From assembly GCA_963556495.2 (NCBI GenBank), contig OY747723.1:10882501-10946500 (forward strand): a stretch of DNA of 64,000 bases. The letters are read 5' to 3'. The position numbers and the translations under genes are program-made. Of this stretch, positions 58,182 through 64,000 are shown piece after piece (the first letter of the stretch is position 1; each line of letters starts with the position of its first letter). The notes under the pieces were generated by a model. That model saw only the letters and a list, made by a program, of their open reading frames with translations. It was not told where the DNA came from and ran no database searches. The stretch comes from Valencia hispanica. Taxonomy: Eukaryota; Chordata; Actinopteri; Cyprinodontiformes; Valenciidae.

Positions 58182-58262
58182 CTGTAGAACAACTCATGAT
58201 TTATGAAAGTACTTAAAAAAAACAGACCTTAAAAAATGAAGGAATGCAATGATATCAGTTAC

Positions 58263-58375
58263 CTGACTACTTCCTGGTAGTCCAGGTTGATCTCTGATGT
58301 CTTTGTGAGCTGCTCGGATCGAGACCTGTAGCCCATCTCGTGGTACAGAAACTTCTTTGCTGCTTCAAGTTCCTC
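58263..58375 (-). CDS. gpd2: GPD2 exon before the EF-hands
   Basis: Acceptor acatccag, donor tcag|gtaact. It encodes EELEAAKKFLYHEMGYRSRS and EQLTKTSEINLDYQEVV, a conserved GPD2 helix. The Arg codon is split with the next exon. Confidence 0.95.
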
Positions 58376-58484
58376 CTGGATGTCACATCAGAGACAGTAC
58401 CAGACTGATAAAGGCAATAACTTTAATTAAAATTAATGAAATCAAGGGTAGAGTGCCTTCTCTGGGTCGGGAATGGGGCCTTTC

Positions 58485-59072
58485 CTTAAGTGGAGGAGTT
58501 TAAGTATCTGGGGGTCTTGTTCACGAATGAAGGAAAAATGGTGCGGGAGATCGATAGGAGGATTGGTAGGGCATCTGCAGTGATGTGGGTGCTGTACTGG
58601 TCTGTGATGAAGAGAGAGCTGAGCCGAAAGGCGAAGCTCTCGATTTACCGGTCGGTCTACGTTCCTACCCTCATATATAGTCACAAACTCTGGGTGGTGA
58701 CCGAAAGAACGAGATCATGGATACAAGTGGCTGAAATGAGTTTCCTCCACAGGGTGTCTGGGCTCTCCCTTAGAGTGAGGGGCTCAGAGTACGGCCGCTG
58801 CTCCTCCACATCGAGAGGAGTCTGTTGAGGTGGCTCGGGCATCTGGTTAGGATGAGTTGTTCGAGGCACGTCTCATCGGGAGGAGGCCCAGGAAAAGGCC
58901 CAGGACACAATGGAGGGACTATGTCTCTCGGCTGGCCTGGGAACGCCTTGGGATTCCTCCCGAGGAGCTGGCCCAAGTGGCTGGGGAGAGGGAAGTCTGG
59001 GTCACTCTGGTTAAGCTGCTGCCCCCGCGACCCGACTGCGGATAAACGGAAGAAGATGGATGGATGGAAATT
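58485..59072 (+). mobile_element. RTE-like LINE 3' end in a GPD2 intron
   Basis: Same family as 38492-39124, here on the + strand: EEFKYLGVLFTNEGKMVREI, KAKLSIYRSVYVPTLIYSHK and RLAWERLGIPPEELAQVAGE, then a (gatg)n tail. Frame shifts split it into several pieces. It is antisense to GPD2. No target duplication is clear. Confidence 0.85.
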
Positions 59073-59120
59073 TTTCAGATAGGATAGGATGGCAGAAGCA
59101 CTCAATCACACAACCCATAC

Positions 59121-59279
59121 CGTCCTCTTCTCCTGACTCCAGTTGAGCTCTTTCCCCATGATATGGACAATTCTTGGGAGAGCTTCATCTGCCGCCTGCA
59201 CATTCAGGAAGCCCAGCCGCGTCCGCCGTGCGATTACGTCGATGGCAGTGCAGGCGTATTCTTTGATCGCGTACAGGAC
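59121..59279 (-). CDS. gpd2: GPD2 exon, C-terminal domain
   Basis: Acceptor cttttctag, donor gacg|gtatgg. It encodes AIKEYACTAIDVIARRTRLG, FLNVQAADEALPRIVHIMGK and ELNWSQEKR. The A-DVIxRRTRLxFL motif is characteristic of FAD-dependent glycerol-3-phosphate dehydrogenases. Confidence 0.96.
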
Positions 59280-59356
59280 CTAGAAAAGGACGGCATGGTC
59301 TAAGACACTCCAGGAATGTGGAACCAGAAGGAACCATGTCTGAGCGACAGTTTTAC

Positions 59357-59488
59357 CTCTGCTTCGATGTAGGGGAATTCCGACACCAGACGTTTCCCAA
59401 CGATCGGCCATCTTTGGCCTGTAACCTTCGCCATTTTGGCAACATCAAACGCTTTCCCACCATACGTTGAAGCCAGATGCTGAGCAAC
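59357..59488 (-). CDS. gpd2: GPD2 exon, C-terminal domain start
   Basis: Acceptor ttgctgcag, donor gag|gtaaaa. It encodes VAQHLASTYGGKAFDVAKMA, then VTGQRWPIVGKRLVSEFPYI and EAE. Earlier exons lie to the right of the window or were not found up to 64000. Confidence 0.95.
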
Positions 59489-62256
59489 CTGCAGCAAAGA
59501 AGTAGAACTACACGTAGAAATGTGTAATTACAGATAACCTAGATGCTTGTTTCAATAGGCTAGCTGTGGGACTTATTGTAGAACATACACCAAATGTTTT
59601 TAACCCTACTATTTCAAAATTGAGATCTCCCTTTGGTAATCCTTCAGATGTTATCAAAACTACATGCATGTCTAAATTGTGTGTTTCTTTAGAGTTCTTG
59701 AAAAACCTTTATGTGAATAATTGCTAAAGCAATTAGCAAGTGCTATAAGTTGGTTTACTTATGAAAATCCTAACAACATGATACGTTTTAATTGTAAGCT
59801 AATTATCCTAGTTCCTTTTGCTCTTTCTCCCACTATCCGAAAGATTTTCCTCTGTGCTCTTCATTTTCAATATAAATATTGTTTGGGGTTAATTATTAAT
59901 TAGTAACTTCCCTTTTTATGTACATTTTCATGTTTATGCAGATACAGTCATCTGAACTTCCTAAAATCAAGACTGTTGAAGGGGCTGACGTAAAAATAGT
60001 AGGCTACTACAATTATTGAGAGATTATTATTGTCTTTCATTTTAAGTTGAAATTTAAATTATGTATCTCTAACCTTATTCCAACTGAATGTAAACACTCA
60101 GTTTCCAGAACCTTTTTGCCCTTGTTGGATCATGGAGATCTGCGATTTGTGAATGGACCTGGGCAGTATCTAAAGAATACTGTCAATGTGCTTTGTGTTT
60201 TATTATTTTACTTTTTTTCAACATGTTGCAGCTAAGTTGTCATTCTTATATATCTATAGACTTTCCCTTAAGAGAGTTTACATACAGTTCTACCAGAAAG
60301 CTTTCCCAGCCCTTTGTTCCAAACTTATCCAAAAAACAGATTGACGATTTATTTGAAAACAACATCCAAAACAGCCCTTAATCTCAAAGTGTTTGCAGAC
60401 ATTTTTGTAAAGTCATTAAAAAACTGTCATTAACCCTCTCTCTTGACTTTTTGTTTCCTACCTCTCTTCTTTATCTTCCTTCTTTCTTCTCCTTAATTTT
60501 CCGTCTCAGTGTCCATAACATCAGGAAATAAAAACCCCAACAATTCATAATAAAGATTTTTCACACATATATCAAGTGGAGGACTATAGCAAAAGCTGTA
60601 CTGCTCCGCTTGTGAAAGTAAATCTGTTGGGCTTCTACTTGGTACTCAGACACCAATTCTCAGCTCCAAACTGCCAAACAGGACACGTATAAAAAAAAAA
60701 AAAAACTGTCATTAAAACAATTCACATAAGTATTGACATCTATGCATTAACTGGAGTGTGTTGAAACAGTTTATGCAGCAATCAGAGCCTCAAGGCTCCT
60801 CAGGTATGTCCCTATGAGCTTAGGAAACCTGTTTTGGGGGCTTTTCTCCAATTCTTCTATGTAGACCCTCTCAAGTTCAATCGGCTGTGTTGGTAGACGT
60901 CGATTTTTGGTCTTTCAATTGGATTCATGTTCAGACCTCGGCTGCCACAGAATAACCATAACCACCTCTCAACATGATGCAGCCACCACCATACAAGCTG
61001 ATTGCTTAGTTTCGCAGCCAGTTCTAGGAAGGATCCTGGGGGCTCCGAGCCCCTTCCATTTCTGAATAAAGGAGAACATTTAATTTTTTATATCTTTTAC
61101 ATCCTGCAGATAATTTCTAAATTGCACCGCTTAAGCTCTGCTCTGATATTCACGGGTCAGCAATGTAGCCTATATAAACCAGTGTGTTGCATTTTAGATC
61201 CTGTTTTAGTTCAACTGAATTTGCTACAGGTGGACACCAATCATTGAAATTAGTGGATATTAGAGCTACCTAAGCCTAATTTTGAGTGTCATATCAAATA
61301 GCTTAAATACATTATGTTTCTATGGTGTTACAATTATAAAAATTACTAAATGACACTAAATGAGATGACACTAAATTACTGTTTTCAGTTTGTCGTTATT
61401 GGCTTTGTGTAGATGATTTTAAAGAAAACTAACGCAAATTATTTTTTAAAATAAATCAGTTTTCCTGCCATTAAAACATTTTGATAAGCTGTGTTTTCAG
61501 TTGGTATTCAGCTCATCAATTTCACGTCTTTGTAAATTAACAATAAATGACGGCACCGCATTGTCAATGAGGTGTCATATGTTTACAGAACACAGGGGCT
61601 TATTTGCTATTCAGATGGCTGACTTGCCGATCATGTGAAAGGGCAAACCCTGTGCAAATATCAACAGTGACCTTTAGGAATATTCCTGAGAACACCGCAG
61701 CTGCTACAGGAGCTTCTAATGAGGAGGACATTTACTGCAGGATCTTTTTCTTCAAGAAACTATGGTCTGATGCTTCTAATCAAAACCAACTGGCTAATTA
61801 TTGCAGAGGTGACTCCAATCAATGTGTTCCTATATGAACGTATTGATGAATTGGACATTCCTTGTTGTACTTCTGCATGACTGTTTTTTTGTGTAGAACA
61901 AATGTCAGAAGAAACTTTAATGTCAGCTCCAGGATTGCCCCGGGAGAAAGGTGTTCAGTCTTACTGAAACTCTTGGCCGGATTGTTTGTAGGTTGGCATG
62001 TTTTGTAATCAGCTGTTTTACAAGCAGCCAGTATCTTACCTCTGGAAGACAAAAAATCTGAGCAATCTTAGTTTGGAGAAACAGGGAGAAATTCTCATGG
62101 AGGAGTCAAAGCAAACTGCTATTTCAAAGCATCATAAAAAACTTTAACAAAAGCAAAATGCTTTCAGGTCTATAAACAAAATCCAATAAGATATACGTGG
62201 AGGCTGGTCATTTTATTGATGTGGTCTCATAACAGTACAGTTGTTCCATCTTTTAA
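59489..62256. other. GPD2 intron or upstream DNA
   Basis: No further exon found. About 60760-61010 contains a Tc1-type string (tcaacatgatgcagccacca). An A-run lies at about 60691-60706. The rest is unassigned. Confidence 0.45.
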
Positions 62257-62754
62257 AGGGGCTATATGCAATTTTCTGAAATTTAAACTTGCGACTAACA
62301 CCTGTGGTCAAAAAACAGAACTGCTCTTCTTTTTTGCTCGCTCTCGCAGCGCGCGCTCGTACAACGGTCACTCTCAATCTTCGATCTTTTTCGGGCACTT
62401 GTTAGGGGTTTAACTTTTTTAGTCTTATGTGGAGTTACTGTTGGTGTCAAAGTTGTCCTTGGTCTCTTTTGTGTATTCACACAATCCATTGAACTGCTTG
62501 CGAGTGCTGACTAGCGGTGGTGGCAGAGTGATCTGAAACATTTAACATGAACGTGCTTGACGTCACATCCGCAGACAGCGCGGGAAAATCCGACCCGACA
62601 GAAAACAGAAAAAATTGGATACAGGCTTATAGGTGCACCCACTGTGAGCTGACAAGGTGTCAGTTTGCTCATCAGGAGATGTTTGAGTCATGAATGGTCA
62701 AATAAAAAGGCTATTGTTACGTTTATTTTGGGGGAAAAGTTGCATATAGCCCCT
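62257..62754. mobile_element. TTAA-flanked MITE, copy 2 (498 bp, inverted)
   Basis: Starts AGGGGCTATATGCAATTTTC, ends GCATATAGCCCCT, flanked by TTAA at 62253-62256 and 62755-62758. It is the reverse complement of copy 1 at 23503-23998. The interior frame on the - strand again reads TQKRPRTTLTPTVTPHKTKK and ARKRSKIESD. Confidence 0.87.
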
Positions 62755-62929
62755 TTAAGTCTTTGGAAAAAGCAGCATACCGCAGTAAGTTATTCAAAAA
62801 GTTTGACATGACTGTCTGTGACTCTGTATCCTTAAATGTATCATGCTTTGTGCTGTGAGTTGTAAATGTAGGCCTAATACAGAACATGTTGCTATTACAC
62901 ATGAGTTACATAATGAAAATTCACACCTA

Positions 62930-63285
62930 AATAGATCCTGCTTTGAGAAGTTGTTAGCTGGAGAATCAGTTGGGTTGTTAGCTGGAGAAACGTTAGCTTT
63001 AGTTGCTGTTAGAGCAGCTGTTAGGTTTGTGTTGCTATTAGATTGCCTTGCAGGGAAACTATTAGATTCAGAAATTTTTAGTTTGAGTGTCTCTTCAATT
63101 GTGTTTTGCTTGACTACCAGAGTAACTGTTATCTTGGGCACTTTTTAGCATGAATAGCTTTAGCTTGTATGGCTTTTAGATTGACTATCAATACTTGTGC
63201 AGCTTGGTTTTATCCTGACGAATGATTAGCTTGAGCAGCTGTTAGTTTGATTTTTCCCTGACTAGCGATTTGCTTAAGCAACTAC
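62930..63285. repeat. Degenerate TTAGCTTG minisatellite, left block
   Basis: Many loosely spaced copies of gttagctt, ttagctgga and gcagctgttag make up this block. The same motif resumes at 63865-64000 after an intervening repeat. Confidence 0.6.
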
Positions 63286-63287
63286 CA

Positions 63288-63858
63288 GGCAAGGATGGAG
63301 TACTCGAGTCCTAGACTCAGACTCAATGACTGACTAGAGTGACTTTTAAAGTACTTGGGACTTGACTCGAGCAGAACATAGATGACTTGCACCTGGACTT
63401 GCGACATTAGGACTTGGACTTAGACATGTAAAACTGCTATTGTTGGAATTAGCATGCAGCTGATACTAGTGTTAGCTTGTTATGTTAGGTCAAATTACTG
63501 GACAAATGTTATAACTTCTTAAAGCCTTTGTAAGTGTACGGGTGACATGTTGATTATGTATTGTTTTCAGATTTATTTTAAGAATGTTTTATTATTTTGC
63601 ACATGCTACTGTGTTAGCTTGGTGATAGTGCTTGGGCATTAAGTACTTTTTTTCAATAAAGTAAACCATAGCTGCCATTATCCTAGACTTAAAATCTACT
63701 TTCTGCTCTTATTTTTGACTTGGCCTGTAGGACCTAGAGACTTGACTTGGACCAATCCTATATGGTTTAGACTTGGACTTGGACTCGAACACTAAGGACT
63801 AAGTGTAACTTGGACTTAAGAGAAGGTGACTTGACACTGTTACTGGCTTCCTCCCCTT
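63288..63858. repeat. ACTCGAGTCC / GACTTGGACTT-rich dispersed repeat
   Basis: It begins gagtactcgagtcctagact and contains many gacttggactt units. It separates two blocks of the same minisatellite, so it may be a later insertion. Class unknown. Confidence 0.5.
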
Positions 63859-63864
63859 TTTGTC

Positions 63865-64000
63865 TAAACAGTTGTTAGCTTGGACAGTGATTAGCTCAAC
63901 CAGGTGTTAATCTAACTAGTTTATGTTAGCTTGGTCATCTTAGTTAGCTAAAGTTAGCTTTGTTAATGGATTTTTTGGCTTTACCAGGCTGCCTTTGGGG
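63865..64000. repeat. Degenerate TTAGCTTG minisatellite, right block
   Basis: ttgttagcttggacagtgat, ttatgttagcttggtc and gttagctaaagttagcttt continue the pattern of 62930-63285. It runs off the window. Confidence 0.55.

Overview
This window is nuclear DNA from a teleost fish. It holds split exons of two vertebrate genes, with consensus GT/AG splice sites, set in a dense field of fish-type transposons: tRNA-derived SINEs, L2/CR1-, RTE- and L1-type LINE remnants, foldback and TTAA-flanked MITEs, and one complete Maverick/Polinton (adintovirus-like) integration.

Host genes. Six coding exons on the + strand (2114-2229, 31137-31238, 37896-37998, 39274-39363, 39443-39609, 41005-41046) encode the fibronectin III, transmembrane and cytoplasmic parts of FNDC4; the signal-peptide end lies before the window. 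Six exons on the - strand (59488 down to 56495) encode the C-terminal end of mitochondrial glycerol-3-phosphate dehydrogenase GPD2, including its two EF-hands. The genes are convergent, with about 15 kb of repeat-rich DNA between their stop codons.

The central object is a 13,810-bp Maverick (5254-19063) inside the 28.9-kb FNDC4 intron. Both ends can be placed to the base: AG...CT termini, a 6-bp target duplication AGCATC on each side, and inverted repeats of about 1.6 kb. Protein-primed type B DNA polymerase remnants are read rightward from the left repeat. Adenain-type protease, capsid protein, basic core protein, penton-like protein and DDE integrase with chromodomain are read leftward, and the two blocks converge on facing poly(A) signals near 11.16-11.20 kb. 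Every large gene is broken by a frameshift or stop codon, the polymerase lacks its C-terminal half, and no packaging ATPase is present, so the copy is a defective fossil. Several frameshifts sit in homopolymer runs, so some could be assembly error.

The most unusual part is at the right end of the Maverick. Two leftward genes (15802-16731 and 16992-17597) share a Cys/His motif and a preceding helix, and each has its own copy of the same TATA-containing promoter. The outer promoter lies inside the terminal repeat, so the left repeat carries the same promoter and 5' end facing the polymerase. This looks like an old promoter-plus-gene tandem duplication, followed by growth of the terminal repeat into the outer gene.

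Other regions. 1-2113: an L1 relic with a nested SINE, and an L2 tail. 2230-5247: intron with a foldback MITE and a SINE. 19070-31136: DNA transposons, a TTAA MITE, and the first of two near-full-length CR1/L2-type LINEs (25748-28975). 31239-41004: the second LINE (31892-35095) and an RTE insertion with an 11-bp target duplication. 41047-56494: intergenic DNA with an L2 LINE and a 2,713-bp tandem duplication whose crossover maps to 25 bp inside L2 tails. 56495-64000: GPD2 with a second RTE copy, a second TTAA MITE in opposite orientation, and degenerate repeats.
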